Shown here piece after piece: positions 39,794 through 48,157 of a DNA stretch of 64,000 nucleotides; the stretch's first letter is position 1, and each line of letters opens with the position of its first letter. The translations under genes were made by a program, and so were the position numbers. Origin of the DNA: Citrobacter sp. R56 (GTDB lineage Bacteria; Pseudomonadota; Gammaproteobacteria; Enterobacterales; Enterobacteriaceae); NCBI RefSeq assembly GCF_016811995.1, contig NZ_CP069159.1, positions 1,054,001 through 1,118,000 of the forward strand, written 5' to 3'. Below the pieces are notes generated by a model. The model was given only the letters and a program-made list of their open reading frames with translations. It did not search any database and was not told the origin of the DNA.

Positions 39794-39840
39794 GGCCGGG
39801 ATCTCAAAAAGTGCGTGGAACTAAAAGTGGTGTGTTTACA
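39794..39840 (+). mobile_element. Right-end scrap of an IS3-family element
   Basis: GGCCGGGATCT...GTGCGTGGAACTAAA...GTTTACA matches, with a few changes, the right end of the IS at 43952-45157 (GGCCGGGATCT...ATGCATGGAACTAAA...TTTACA). It abuts the DNA ligase remnant directly, so an IS copy once inserted there and was then mostly deleted. Confidence 0.7.
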
Positions 39841-39841
39841 C

Positions 39842-39964
39842 ATGGGCCGCATCGTGAAGGTTAACTTCCACGAATACACGCCAGATGGCAGTTTGCGTCA
39901 CCCACGTCTGAAATGGCCGAAATGTTTGCGCGATACCGAAGACCGTATTGGAGATAAAGAATGA
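39842..39964 (+). pseudogene. 3' remnant of a phage ATP-dependent DNA ligase gene
   Basis: The frame GRIVKVNFHEYTPDGSLRHP followed by RLKWPKCLRD and a stop resembles the C-terminal OB-fold end of ATP-dependent DNA ligases of phages (KVxYHExTxDGSLRHP). The 5' part is lost at the IS end. Its stop overlaps the ATG of the next small gene (ATGA), the usual packing of phage genes. Confidence 0.7.
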
Positions 39965-40140
39965 TGCTCGGCTGGATGATTGTCTTTTTAGTCGTCGGCA
40001 TCGCTATCGGCAGTCTGGTGATGTCCAGTAGCATCAACGATTACGTAAAAGCCGGTGTTATGCAAAGGCGCGGCCGCATTTACCGCATTGTAGATATCAC
40101 GTATACACTGAAGGAGATTAAGGATGATTATGTTAAGTAA
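39961..40140 (+). CDS. Small phage-type membrane protein
   Basis: A 59-residue protein: MMLGWMIVFLVVGIAIGSLV is one transmembrane helix, followed by a Lys/Arg/Asp-rich tail ending KEIKDDYVK. It overlaps the ligase remnant by four bases, so it probably belonged to the same prophage operon. Whether it is still expressed is unknown because the upstream promoter is gone. Confidence 0.5.
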   Translation: MMLGWMIVFLVVGIAIGSLVMSSSINDYVKAGVMQRRGRIYRIVDITYTLKEIKDDYVK

Positions 40141-40312
40141 ACGGGAGAAGGAAACCCTGCGTGAAATCAGCAAATAGTCGTGTTTCCATGCTCACAGGTA
40201 GTCAAAGACGCGCGCCAAATTGGAACGCATGAACCTTGTGGCCAACGTTGCGGCAGAAGGTAAAACTGAGAATTACCAACTGACAGAAAAAGGTCTTCGT
40301 CTTCTGCTGTAA
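40124..40312 (+). pseudogene. Broken phage winged-helix protein gene
   Basis: ATGATTATG starts a short reading MIMLSKREKETLREISK that stops; about 40 bases on, in another frame, a second part reads AKLERMNLVANVAAEGKTEN then YQLTEKGLRLLL and stops. Together they look like one small helix-turn-helix protein split by a frameshift. Interpretation is tentative. Confidence 0.4.
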
Positions 40313-40385
40313 CTGACTGAAGCGGGAGCCATTTAAATGATTCCATACATCGTATTGGCCTTTGCTAAAATGGGGAGTCGTTCTC

Positions 40386-40428
40386 GGCATGAGGTCCGCT
40401 TGGAAAACGGAAAATATCCTACGCTAAG
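40386..40428 (+). repeat. Left target duplication and left 38-bp inverted repeat
   Basis: GGCAT (40386-40390) then IR-L 40391-40428, opening GAGGTCCGCTTGG and ending CCTACGCTAAG. Against IR-R it differs at only a few positions; similarity extends a further few bases inward (CCTGTT). Confidence 0.85.
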
Positions 40429-40624
40429 CCTGTTCTTGTTAAAATAACAGCCATGAAAGGCGGCAGTTCGGATATCGAAAATTATTGTATGTTAAGGCTG
40501 TTTTTTTAACCCTTTCGACTTTAGCTGGTCTCAGGCGATGAAACTTACCGGAAGCCGGTATCCTGTTGCTTTTCCAGATATAATCGCCTGTCAGATTGAT
40601 ATGCTCCCAGCCTAACGGGGTTTT

Positions 40625-41095
40625 ATGATAATCAGAAGGTTCAATAATGGTGATGAAATTGCGTTATTCAGCATATTTTTATCATCAGTACATACGATAG
40701 CTTCACACTACTACACACATGAACAAATAGAGGCATGGGCTCCGGCAGATATTGACCCGAAACAATGGGCCATTCACATGAGAGAACTACGGCCATTTAT
40801 CGTTGAGATGGATGGTGAAATAGCTGGATACGCAGATGTCCAGCCGAACGGATACATCGATCACTTCTTTGTATCGGGAACCTATCCGAGACAGGGAGTC
40901 GGGACACTATTGATGAATACCATTCATGAAGAAGCCAGACAACTTGGAATTGGTGAACTTACGTCAAATGTAAGTAAGGCAGCGGAAGCATTCTTTCTAC
41001 GACACGGTTTTCATGTAGTGGAGCGAGGTTTTCCTGTTCGTCGTGGCGTAGTATTGCAAAATGCATTGATGCGAAAAAAACTCTTGAAGCAATAA
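40625..41095 (+). CDS. GNAT N-acetyltransferase (cassette cargo)
   Basis: A 156-residue GNAT-family enzyme. Motif [21 protein letters not shown] (acetyl-CoA pyrophosphate loop) is near residue 95 and the C-terminal [16 protein letters not shown] is typical of the YafP-like branch. Substrate unknown. The upstream non-coding stretch (40429-40624) would carry its promoter. First cargo gene of the Tn3-like cassette. Confidence 0.8.
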   Translation: MIIRRFNNGDEIALFSIFLSSVHTIASHYYTHEQIEAWAPADIDPKQWAIHMRELRPFIVEMDGEIAGYADVQPNGYIDHFFVSGTYPRQGVGTLLMNTIHEEARQLGIGELTSNVSKAAEAFFLRHGFHVVERGFPVRRGVVLQNALMRKKLLKQ

Positions 41096-41391
41096 AAAGC
41101 TGATTGAAAGGAAGTATCGTCCTTTGCATGCAGTTGATATCAGTCAGTATAAAAAATCATCTTAACGTACAATAATTTCGATATCCAAACTGCCCCCTGA
41201 AACGACTACAGGCATTCTACTTCCAGTTAAGAATGTCTGGTGTCAGCAGGAGCGTGAAATAAGGCGCTTCGATGCGGCTTGTCGTTTCGTTTTCAACCAT
41301 ACGCTCGCTCTCCAGGATGAGAACCATGCAAAAATCAGTAATTAATACTCTTCGCAGACATTTTCGTTCCATCTAACCTCAAAGCCCATAC

Positions 41392-42597
41392 ATGAAAAAT
41401 ATGACATCCAAAAAGCTTCCAGCCATCTCATGGCCACAATTTTTGCTTTCTGCTCCGTATTTTACCTCCGCGCTGTCCGATTCGGTCAGCGGCAGCTTCT
41501 CTGACCTACCAGCTTTGCCAAGAGCCGTGCTCTATTGGGATTTGTTTGATGCCGAGATCAGCAATGGTGGCGTGGCGCAGTACTTCTATAACCAAGCGTT
41601 GTCGCTCCCAGGGTTCGACCAGGTGCCCGAGTTCGTTGCGGCTCATCCCGTTCTGAACCAGTATCGGCATTTTGTTGATGAGGTTCACAAGGCATGGTAC
41701 GACGTCTCAGAACAGGTACATGCTGCGGAGGACGAAGGGGATTGGCCCGAAGAGCTATTTAAGAGTCTCAAGCCTAAATTTGAAGCGTTGGAAACAGCGT
41801 TCTTCGCCATCAACCACGATATCTCGCAGGCGTTGAATGCCCATCTACTCGGGGACCCACATGCATATTTCGATATTGCCCCACTTGATGACGTCACCGC
41901 GAATGGTCTGGCGTGGATTGAATGCCGAGGCAAGGGCTTTCGTGGCAAGTTACGCTTCGTTGACGGCTTCCCCGTCGGCCCCAACGTCTTTGAGCGCGGG
42001 AATAATGGAGAATGCGACGTGGTGTGGTTCTCCAGGGATCGCCAGATCATGGTCTGCGAGCGAGTTGGAGAGGGCGGAAAAGCTCGAAATCGTGACACCA
42101 TTCATTACCCAAGTTTTCGTACGCATCAAATGAGATTTAACGGGGTGGGCCTGGAGTCGCAATCCGATGGACGTTCGTTCTGGTACAAGGAGGGGCTGCA
42201 TGAGTCTTACCACGATAACGGGTGTATTAAGTCAAGTAAATTGTATGCGGCGGGTAATGAGCTCGTGATGGAATATTTTCACAAAAGCGGCCAGTTGATG
42301 ATGCGAACAGAGCAACATGAAGGTCAACAATGCTGTGTGCGATATTGGCCGAACGGTCAGATCAATACCCGCAGCACCAAGGAAGATGCTCACGAGGAGC
42401 GATATCAACAGTGCTTCGCTGAGGATGGAACCGACCTGGCTCCCAATGGCAACGGAACTCTGCGTCAGACGATTAGCGATGGAGGTTGGTGTGAGGGTAG
42501 ACTAGTGGATGGCCTCCTTGAGGGTGAGGTCACATGCCATAAGAAGGACGGCTCGCTGGACGGCAAGGCGTTCTTCAAGCGTGGTAGAGATAATTAA
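41392..42597 (+). CDS. DUF4375 (DMP19-like) protein with MORN repeats
   Basis: A 401-residue protein. Residues about 40-150 hold the DMP19/DUF4375 pattern (YWDLFDAEISNGGVAQYFYNQ, a DNA-mimic/regulatory-type helical fold). The C-terminal half has several MORN-like units (GLHESYHDNGCIKSSKLYAAG, GQLMMRT, VRYWPNGQIN, LEGEVTCHKKDGSLDG). Role unknown; such proteins often appear with toxin or immunity loci. Second cargo gene. The start at 41392 has only a weak ribosome site. Confidence 0.65.
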   Translation: MKNMTSKKLPAISWPQFLLSAPYFTSALSDSVSGSFSDLPALPRAVLYWDLFDAEISNGGVAQYFYNQALSLPGFDQVPEFVAAHPVLNQYRHFVDEVHKAWYDVSEQVHAAEDEGDWPEELFKSLKPKFEALETAFFAINHDISQALNAHLLGDPHAYFDIAPLDDVTANGLAWIECRGKGFRGKLRFVDGFPVGPNVFERGNNGECDVVWFSRDRQIMVCERVGEGGKARNRDTIHYPSFRTHQMRFNGVGLESQSDGRSFWYKEGLHESYHDNGCIKSSKLYAAGNELVMEYFHKSGQLMMRTEQHEGQQCCVRYWPNGQINTRSTKEDAHEERYQQCFAEDGTDLAPNGNGTLRQTISDGGWCEGRLVDGLLEGEVTCHKKDGSLDGKAFFKRGRDN

Positions 42598-42701
42598 CCG
42601 CGAACCTGGTAGCACATTTTGTTGGGCTCTGTCGCATTAACGATGGCAGTTCGACCAAATTTGCGTTGTAAAATGGCTGCTATGCCTGCTTAAAAAACAG
42701 G

Positions 42702-42744
42702 CTTAGCGTAGGAGATTTTCCGTTTTCCAAACGGACCCGGGCAT
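42702..42744 (-). repeat. Right 38-bp inverted repeat and right target duplication
   Basis: IR-R 42702-42739, read on the minus strand, opens CGGGTCCGTTTGG and ends CCTACGCTAAG; the copy of GGCAT follows at 42740-42744. The unit's outermost two bases deviate from the usual GGGG of Tn3 ends at both sides. Confidence 0.85.
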
Positions 42745-42759
42745 CATCAAGTACCATAA

Positions 42760-42795
42760 AATAATTAGACCGCCTATTAAGGCGGTCTAATTATT
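42760..42795 (-). terminator. Strong hairpin terminator of the effector-immunity pair
   Basis: Perfect 16-bp stem AATAATTAGACCGCCT / AGGCGGTCTAATTATT with a 4-base loop, 95 bases past the immunity gene stop on the minus strand, and with A/T tracts on both flanks so it can act in either direction. Confidence 0.8.
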
Positions 42796-42889
42796 ACTTC
42801 GAGTTAAGTTAAAATCACCATGATGCTATGTCAGCAAAACGTAATTCAACTACGCCGTAAAGAAACAAATAAGCCGATAACAACATGAT

Positions 42890-43240
42890 TTATTTCTTTA
42901 AATCTACTACGTTATTTTCATTATCGATAATGAACGTGAAGTAATAATTTTCCCCATCAATGGCATAAGTAGCGTTATACGCCACCCCCTTATCAAGATT
43001 GGCATTGAAGCAAGTATCCGGATAAGTAAGCCGGACTGAATCTCTAAACATCAATTCCTTGTAATCCGCTCCATTTGTTGTCAACCCATAGCGAGTAAGG
43101 ACATCTTGCTTGTCGACTGTAAAGCAAACACGCTCGCCATCGATGTATATCGATCTATGTTTACTCATCTTCGCGCCGTCCTTCCCCGGACAACCTGTAA
43201 GCAGAACAATCAAAGGAACTAGTAAAAGCAATTTTCTCAT
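42890..43240 (-). CDS. Putative T6SS immunity lipoprotein
   Basis: A 116-residue lipoprotein: signal with lipobox LLTGC near residue 16, then a compact beta-rich domain (YIDGERVCFTVDK...YPDTCFNAN, two cysteines). The layout fits the family annotated as putative T6SS immunity periplasmic lipoproteins. Its ATG overlaps the stop of the HExxH gene upstream (ATGA), the usual toxin-antitoxin coupling. Inferred role: neutralizes the partner in the periplasm. Confidence 0.65.
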   Translation of the reverse strand: MRKLLLLVPLIVLLTGCPGKDGAKMSKHRSIYIDGERVCFTVDKQDVLTRYGLTTNGADYKELMFRDSVRLTYPDTCFNANLDKGVAYNATYAIDGENYYFTFIIDNENNVVDLKK

Positions 43241-43794
43241 CCGGGGAATCTCCCTAAAACCCGTTCGTATTTCTTCATCAGATCATGTGTTGATTCTGCA
43301 GGGTTATAATCCCTGTAATCAATTAGATACGTGTAGCGGCTGAATCCATATGTTTTTAATAGCCAGTAATCGCTTACGATCGAGGCTTGTTGTTCCAGAC
43401 TGTAATCTAGTAATTTATTCTTATCCAGACTGTATGTGTAATCAGCAAAACGGGAAAACATCCCCCTCATTCTTACCCACATTCCGTGCTGGTGCTGCCA
43501 GACGTGCATCATTTCGTGCATGAAAAGGTGTTGCTGTTCTACTCGGCCCTTTTGCGGAGCCGAAAAATCATCTTCATAATTGTCTTGTCGAAACCACATT
43601 TCACCATTAGGGGCCATAGCAATATTGGCAGGCTGTAGATTAAATGGCAGATAGCTTTCTAAATGAACCCATACTTTGTTGTAATGGATGCTGTAGTGAT
43701 ATAGAGAACTTGCCAGATAAATTTCACCAATTCTTAATCGTCGAAGACCTCCTTCATTTGTCTTCGGCCAAGTTACAGAATTTGGGTTATTCAT
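43237..43794 (-). CDS. Putative T6SS effector with an HExxH metalloprotease motif
   Basis: A 185-residue protein with the zinc motif HEMMH at residues 93-97 in FMHEMMHVWQHQHGMW, followed by E. in a Leu/Glu-rich helix. No signal peptide, as expected of a T6SS cargo. It resembles the short vgr-related/Rhs-tail proteins paired with lipoproteins. Start set by AGGGGGCAAGGA before the ATG; the TTG in frame at 43809 is rejected. No vgrG, hcp or paar gene is near, so it is an orphan pair. Confidence 0.65.
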   Translation of the reverse strand: MNNPNSVTWPKTNEGGLRRLRIGEIYLASSLYHYSIHYNKVWVHLESYLPFNLQPANIAMAPNGEMWFRQDNYEDDFSAPQKGRVEQQHLFMHEMMHVWQHQHGMWVRMRGMFSRFADYTYSLDKNKLLDYSLEQQASIVSDYWLLKTYGFSRYTYLIDYRDYNPAESTHDLMKKYERVLGRFPG

Positions 43795-44030
43795 TCCTTG
43801 CCCCCTCAATAAATTAACACTTAGTCGTAAATCGTATACTAACGGTAGAGCTATTTTTCACGGAAGCCCTTAATAAAGGGGGGAAACCTTGATTTAGGAA
43901 CTTTCCTACACCAGGTCATTGGAGTTAGCGCGACGCAATGGTCTAGTTGTTTGTAAGTATCCCGCATAATCGAGCCATTCACATTTAGAGATCATCCGGC
44001 ATAATCAATCTGCCAACGAAGGAGATCGTT

Positions 44031-44309
44031 ATGCGTAAAGCCCGTTTTACTGAGCATCAGATCATCGCTGTGATTAAGTCGGTTGAAGCCGGACGAACTG
44101 TTAAAGATGTCTGCCGGGAGGTCGGTATTTCTGAAGCCACCTGGTACAACTGGAAGCCCAGATACGGCGGCATGGAGGCTTCTGATATTAAAAAGATCAA
44201 GGGTCTTGAGGGCGAGAACCGACGTCTCAAACAGATGTTTGCCGACCTGAGCCCTGAGAACCGGGCACTGAAAGACGTTATCGAAAAAAGCTTTAAAACC
44301 CGCCTTTAA
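44031..44309 (+). CDS. IS3-family OrfA
   Basis: A 92-residue protein with a helix-turn-helix (about 5-45; SVEAGRTVKDVCREVGISEATWYNWK) and a leucine-zipper region (LEGENRRLKQMFADLSPENRALKDVIEK). In relatives it ends EKKL and a -1 slip on an A7 run gives OrfAB. Here the run has six A's (44283-44288), so OrfA continues EKSFKTRL and the usual -1 shift no longer reaches orfB. Confidence 0.8.
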   Translation: MRKARFTEHQIIAVIKSVEAGRTVKDVCREVGISEATWYNWKPRYGGMEASDIKKIKGLEGENRRLKQMFADLSPENRALKDVIEKSFKTRL

Positions 44310-45123
44310 GCATGAGCTGGTCACTCATCTGATAACGACGTTCAGACTCAGTATCCGTCAGGCCTGCCGGAGTCTGAACCTGAGCAGAACGGTTTACCAT
44401 TACCGCCCGGATACCACGCGTGACGAACCCGTTATTGTCGCGTTGCAGGCAGTGGCAGAGCGATACCCACGATACGGTTTTCCGAAACTCTTCCAGGTTC
44501 TGCGGCGGCAGGGATACCCGTGGAATCACAAAAGGATCCACCGTATTTACTGTCTGCTGAAGCTAAATTTTCGCCGTAAGGGCAAACAACGGCTGCCGGT
44601 GCGTAATCCCTCGCCACTGGTCACGCCGGAAGCGCTGAACCAGAGCTGGTCTGTCGATTTTATGCATGATTCCCTGGTCTGTGGCCATCGTTTTCGCACG
44701 TTCAATGTCGTTGATGACTTTAACCGTGAGGCGTTGTCGATTGAAATCGATCTGAATCTGCCAGCTCTGCGAGTGGTCCGTGTACTCGACAGGATCGCGG
44801 CAAATCGTGGCTATCCGGTCATGCTGCGCATGGATAATGGTCCGGAATTTATCTCACTGGCACTGGCTGAATGGGCAGAGAAACATGCAGTAAAACTGGA
44901 GTTTATCCAGCCGGGTAAGCCGACGCAGAACGCTTTCATTGAGCGCTTTAACCGGACATACCGTACAGAAATACTCGATTTTTATCTGTTCAGAACGCTG
45001 AATGAAGTACGGGAAATCACGGAAAAATGGTTGTCAGAATATAACTGTGAACGCCCGCATAAATCACTGAACAATATGACGCCGGAGGAATATCGACAAC
45101 ACCATTATTTGGCCGGGATCTAA
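44284..45123 (+). CDS. IS3-family OrfB (transposase catalytic part)
   Basis: The frame is open from before 44284 to 45123 without an early ATG, as it is normally made by frameshifting. The rve integrase core shows its DDE residues: D in SVDFMHDSL, D in LRMDNGPEF, E in NAFIERFNRTYR. The N-terminal HTH_21 part is RYPRYGFPKLFQVL...HKRIHRIYCLLKLNFRR. With the broken slip site it is probably not translated as OrfAB; an independent start at 44443 is possible. Confidence 0.75.
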   Translation, partial: KKALKPAFKHELVTHLITTFRLSIRQACRSLNLSRTVYHYRPDTTRDEPVIVALQAVAERYPRYGFPKLFQVLRRQGYPWNHKRIHRIYCLLKLNFRRKGKQRLPVRNPSPLVTPEALNQSWSVDFMHDSLVCGHRFRTFNVVDDFNREALSIEIDLNLPALRVVRVLDRIAANRGYPVMLRMDNGPEFISLALAEWAEKHAVKLEFIQPGKPTQNAFIERFNRTYRTEILDFYLFRTLNEVREITEKWLSEYNCERPHKSLNNMTPEEYRQHHYLAGI

Positions 45124-45157
45124 AAAAATGCATGGAACTAAAGCGGGTCTATTTACA

Positions 45158-45209
45158 GGAGGGCAAGATAGTCTTCACGCGTCATTGATTGGGCGAAACG
45201 TCCGCACAT
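45158..45209 (-). pseudogene. 5' stub of a SRAP-domain (YedK-type) gene
   Basis: Minus strand from 45209 reads MCGRFAQSMTREDYLALL, the diagnostic N-terminus of SRAP/YedK proteins, with the catalytic Cys2 that crosslinks abasic sites. The IS right end cuts it after 17 codons. Its remainder is not left of the IS. Prophages often carry SRAP genes. Confidence 0.8.
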
Positions 45210-45255
45210 AGAAACCTCCAGTCACCAGACTGAAAGTATAGGGAAGGGATACAAA

Positions 45256-45277
45256 AAAGCCCGCATAAGCGGGCTTT
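45256..45277. terminator. Bidirectional terminator before the SRAP stub
   Basis: AAAGCCCGC ATAA GCGGGCTTT, with A tract left and T tract right. It lies in what was the SRAP gene's upstream region. Confidence 0.75.
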
Positions 45278-45916
45278 CATGTCACTAAAGAGCCGCGGCT
45301 CCTTTGCGTATCCTTTTTTGTCTCCTCACCGTCTGGTCGGTGTCCTGCTGAGACTGCTAACTTCCTGTTTTTGCTAGTGCCGTCCTGGCACTGTCCAATC
45401 AAGCTGGCGTCCCTGTGCTTTTAATTATAGTGTATTGATATTTAATGTTTTTGTTTAAATTAATTTCGTTATGGGTTCCAAAAAGGAACCATAAAGTAGA
45501 ACCACAGAACCTCGCATGGCTCCAACATGCCTAGCGACTTCAAAATAACACGCTCTATGGCAAACTAAATGTAAGTGTGGCTGGATATTTAGCGTCTGAT
45601 TACTGAGAGGGTCAATAAAAACTGCTCTATCTCAAATACTGTAGTGGCCCATAAACTTGTCCGCTTGAGTCGATGGTGTACCTCGTCCGTTCAGGCCCGG
45701 AGTGGCCAATTAGCAGAGTATTCATGTCTGCTATGAGCGAGGATCGGACGTAAAACAACTGTAAAAAACTATTTAACTCAGGCAGACATGTCAAGATTCA
45801 GTGAAAATGTCTAATCACTGGTTCGTTAGAAATGCCCATATGTTGAAAAGGCTGCTGCAAAAAAGCCTCTCGCAGCGGCCTCTTTAATATAACGTCATTG
45901 TGTGCATCATCTTTAA
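45278..45916. other. Gap between prophage remnant and SIR2 gene
   Basis: About 640 bases without a gene. Short hairpins occur near 45375 (AGTGCCGTCCTGGCACT). A terminator for the SIR2 gene stands at 45849-45881 (AGGCTGCTGC / GCAGCGGCCT with one G-T pair; on the minus strand it runs into TTTT). The rest (45470-45840) shows nothing recognisable. Confidence 0.55.
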
Positions 45917-47269
45917 TTATGGGTTTAACTCAAACTGTTCCCCGTTTATTAATTTTCGCAATAAGTCAAGTGCCTCAGATGAGTATTTTCCGACACCACT
46001 TTTCCCAGATTTAATGAAAACATGATAATTGTTGTCTGATGCTTTAATGTTAAAGTCGGTTAGTTTTCTTAATTTTTCGAATTCTTGATTAACATAGTGC
46101 CACGATCCCATGTCGAGAATCCTTGCCAGATCAGACATTGTATATGGAAAACTAGCATTTAGTGCCTGCCCATTATTGAGTTCAGCGATACCATACATTT
46201 TTGCTAATGCATCATCATGCTCTGCAATATTGCGGAACATCTCAAAATCGTATGGAAGTTCTTGTTTAACAAGGGATTCTGATGCGAATGTGTACGTTCT
46301 GGCTAGAAATGCACGCACAAGTTTTGGATTAACGCTAATTTCCGGTGTATTAGATGATAACGCATCAAAAATCCAACCAAAATTATTTGCGTATATCACC
46401 TTGATTCGAACGCTTTTATTCTCACCAACACCGATTAGCAATTCCTTTTGATGAGAACCAGTGGCCTCGCAGTCCTTACTGAAGGAGACAAGATAAATAT
46501 TTGGAATCAATGCATTATTGGGAGCGATGATTTCATCTATATCAGAGAGAATTGCCTTTATGTTTTCATCATTGATACTGTACCCAAAGAAAAACAAGGG
46601 GTGTTCAGCAAAATATGTTAGCAACTTAGCACTGATATATTTCTTACGTTTATAGAAATCAACATAATCTTCATTTGTAATAACAATACTTTCAACTTCA
46701 TGACTGCTACCATGAATTTTCATGATTTCGCCATAAGATGAATAATTCACTTTAACAACGTTATGACCAACTATTGCCTGATAATTGTCAAATATTTTTT
46801 CTAATGTGTCGTCATAATTTGTTGTGATTATTGCATGAGGTTTTACTTTCCTTAATTTCTGAACTTCCTCTGTATATTCCATGTTCGAGAAATCAACGGA
46901 GTTTGATAATTCATTCAGAATGGATGCAATTTCATGCTTAATATAAATATCTTTTGGAGTCGTTCCTTCAAAGTATGTCTCTGGATAGCGATCCTTGCCA
47001 TCATCCCAAGCCCATTCAGCATAGAAGTCACAAAAATCGCTAGCAATCAAAGGTTTGTTATCACCCTTTGTTTGGCTGTAGTAACCATAAGGGCGTTTGA
47101 TCAAGGGGCATATTTCCGCTAGTTGCTTTAATAGACCTTCCCAGTCAGGCGCTTTTATATATCGTTGTGAAATACCTGCACCCATGAATAAAATGGGTTG
47201 GACTTGTAAGTTTTCAAGGCAAGATTTAACATCTTCGATTATTTCTTCTTGATATTCCGTAAAGTCCAT
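45917..47269 (-). CDS. SIR2-like domain protein, putative antiphage NADase
   Basis: A 450-residue protein. SIR2_2 core motifs: FMGAGIS at 28-34, TTNYDD at 149-154, IHGSS at 185-189 (catalytic His region) and FFGYSIND at 227-234. The remaining 200 residues are helical with a possible winged-helix (FPYTMSDLARILDMGSWHYVNQE). In defence systems such as DSR, Thoeris and SIR2-Argonaute this domain depletes NAD+ on phage infection. The gene stands alone, so it would be a single-gene system. Base composition is AT-rich, unlike the core. Inference: defence; not shown by the sequence itself. Confidence 0.75.
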   Translation of the reverse strand: MDFTEYQEEIIEDVKSCLENLQVQPILFMGAGISQRYIKAPDWEGLLKQLAEICPLIKRPYGYYSQTKGDNKPLIASDFCDFYAEWAWDDGKDRYPETYFEGTTPKDIYIKHEIASILNELSNSVDFSNMEYTEEVQKLRKVKPHAIITTNYDDTLEKIFDNYQAIVGHNVVKVNYSSYGEIMKIHGSSHEVESIVITNEDYVDFYKRKKYISAKLLTYFAEHPLFFFGYSINDENIKAILSDIDEIIAPNNALIPNIYLVSFSKDCEATGSHQKELLIGVGENKSVRIKVIYANNFGWIFDALSSNTPEISVNPKLVRAFLARTYTFASESLVKQELPYDFEMFRNIAEHDDALAKMYGIAELNNGQALNASFPYTMSDLARILDMGSWHYVNQEFEKLRKLTDFNIKASDNNYHVFIKSGKSGVGKYSSEALDLLRKLINGEQFELNP

Positions 47270-48157
47270 ATAGTTACCTCAGGGATAGGTGATTGCTATG
47301 TGATGCACCGCGAAACGGTTCGGGGCTTTGTGACACCCAAACTTTACCCCGGTTTCCCAGCGTTTCCTTTGTATATAATATCATTGAAGTTAATTGCGTT
47401 TCTCAGAAATCTTCTTAGGATGTGATTGCAATAACGGCAACACAGCGCACACATCGCGGCTGATCAGTGAGTATGAAGTGGTTTACTGAATTTGGCCGCC
47501 TGAATCGAGAGACAAAATGTCCGCTCCTGGCACTAAGCAGAAGTTCCCGAACAACGTAAGCTGGCATATGCCCTCGTTCCTCCGTGGGGACTATCGATCT
47601 ATTTGCCGGTTGTGTTTAAGCAATATCGCCAGCGGCGTGAGCTCTCAGTGCATTCAATCAAGCTCACAAATCACACAGTCTTTACTTTTTTTAGATTCCC
47701 TAATGGTTTCGCGTCATAGCCTCAGCCAGATAAACCTGAGCTGCTTTAGGGGTATATGCCTTTCCGAGCATAAAGGATACTGTTTCTATGAAAACTGATC
47801 GCGAGAGCACGATTAGGAGATCAGAACCTGATTTGACATTGATACTGGCTATCAGCGATGGGCAGTTCTCGAATACATCTGACAATCATTTACCTCATTA
47901 AGTTTTATTTCCAGAAGTGCCGTGATCCAGCACGAGTGCTGATAATCAATATCACTTGGGTAATGATTGACAAGTTCACTAAACAACGAGCAGATATTTT
48001 AAAATTGCCTGCAGCTTCCACATCACCAGGCAGAGGCGTCAGACCCTTAGCACCATACGATTCATAGAGTAATTCCCAATATAGTTGATGCTGAATTTCT
48101 TTGTTCATGTTGAGGCAGTATATTGAAACAATGAGAATGAATCACACATATAAGCTC
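47270..48157. other. Decayed stretch with no confident gene
   Basis: About 890 bases. A 67-codon minus-strand frame at 47905-48108 (MNKEIQHQLYWELLYESYGA...) is the only candidate and lacks a clear ribosome site. The 47460-47560 part (TTTGGCCGCCTGAATCGAGAG) looks like an eroded insertion-sequence end, but I could not place it. Confidence 0.4.

Larger units (their letters stand above)
40391..42739. mobile_element. Tn3-like cassette without transposase (TIME/MIC type)
   Basis: A 2349-base unit bounded by 38-bp inverted repeats (40391-40428 and 42702-42739) with the Tn3-family consensus core GGAAAACGGAAAAT..CCTACGCTAAG. A perfect 5-bp direct repeat GGCAT flanks it (40386-40390 and 42740-42744), the target-duplication size of Tn3-family transposition. 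Inside are a GNAT acetyltransferase gene and a DUF4375/MORN gene, but no tnpA or resolvase, so it must be moved by a Tn3-family transposase in trans. It interrupts the decayed prophage segment. Confidence 0.85.
43952..45157 (+). mobile_element. IS3-family insertion sequence (IS407-type group)
   Basis: About 1206 bases from TGTAAGTATCCCGC to ...AACTAAAGCGGGTCTATTTACA; the ends are imperfect inverted repeats (TGTAA.TA...CCGC). It carries orfA and orfB. No target duplication is visible (TTGTT against GGAGG), and the right end cuts a SRAP gene whose other part is absent on the left, so a deletion accompanied or followed insertion. End positions are by eye. Confidence 0.75.

Noticed and set aside
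39639-39824. 61-codon frame before the IS remnant
   Set aside because: It ends inside the IS3-type end and has an unlikely composition; probably chance.
45370-45400. Repeated short hairpins near 45.4 kb taken at first for a tRNA or small RNA
   Set aside because: No cloverleaf or promoter; only isolated stems were found.
47905-48108. 67-codon minus-strand frame near ankyrin gene 1
   Set aside because: Good amino-acid variety but no clear ribosome site and no known relative; left in the gap entry.
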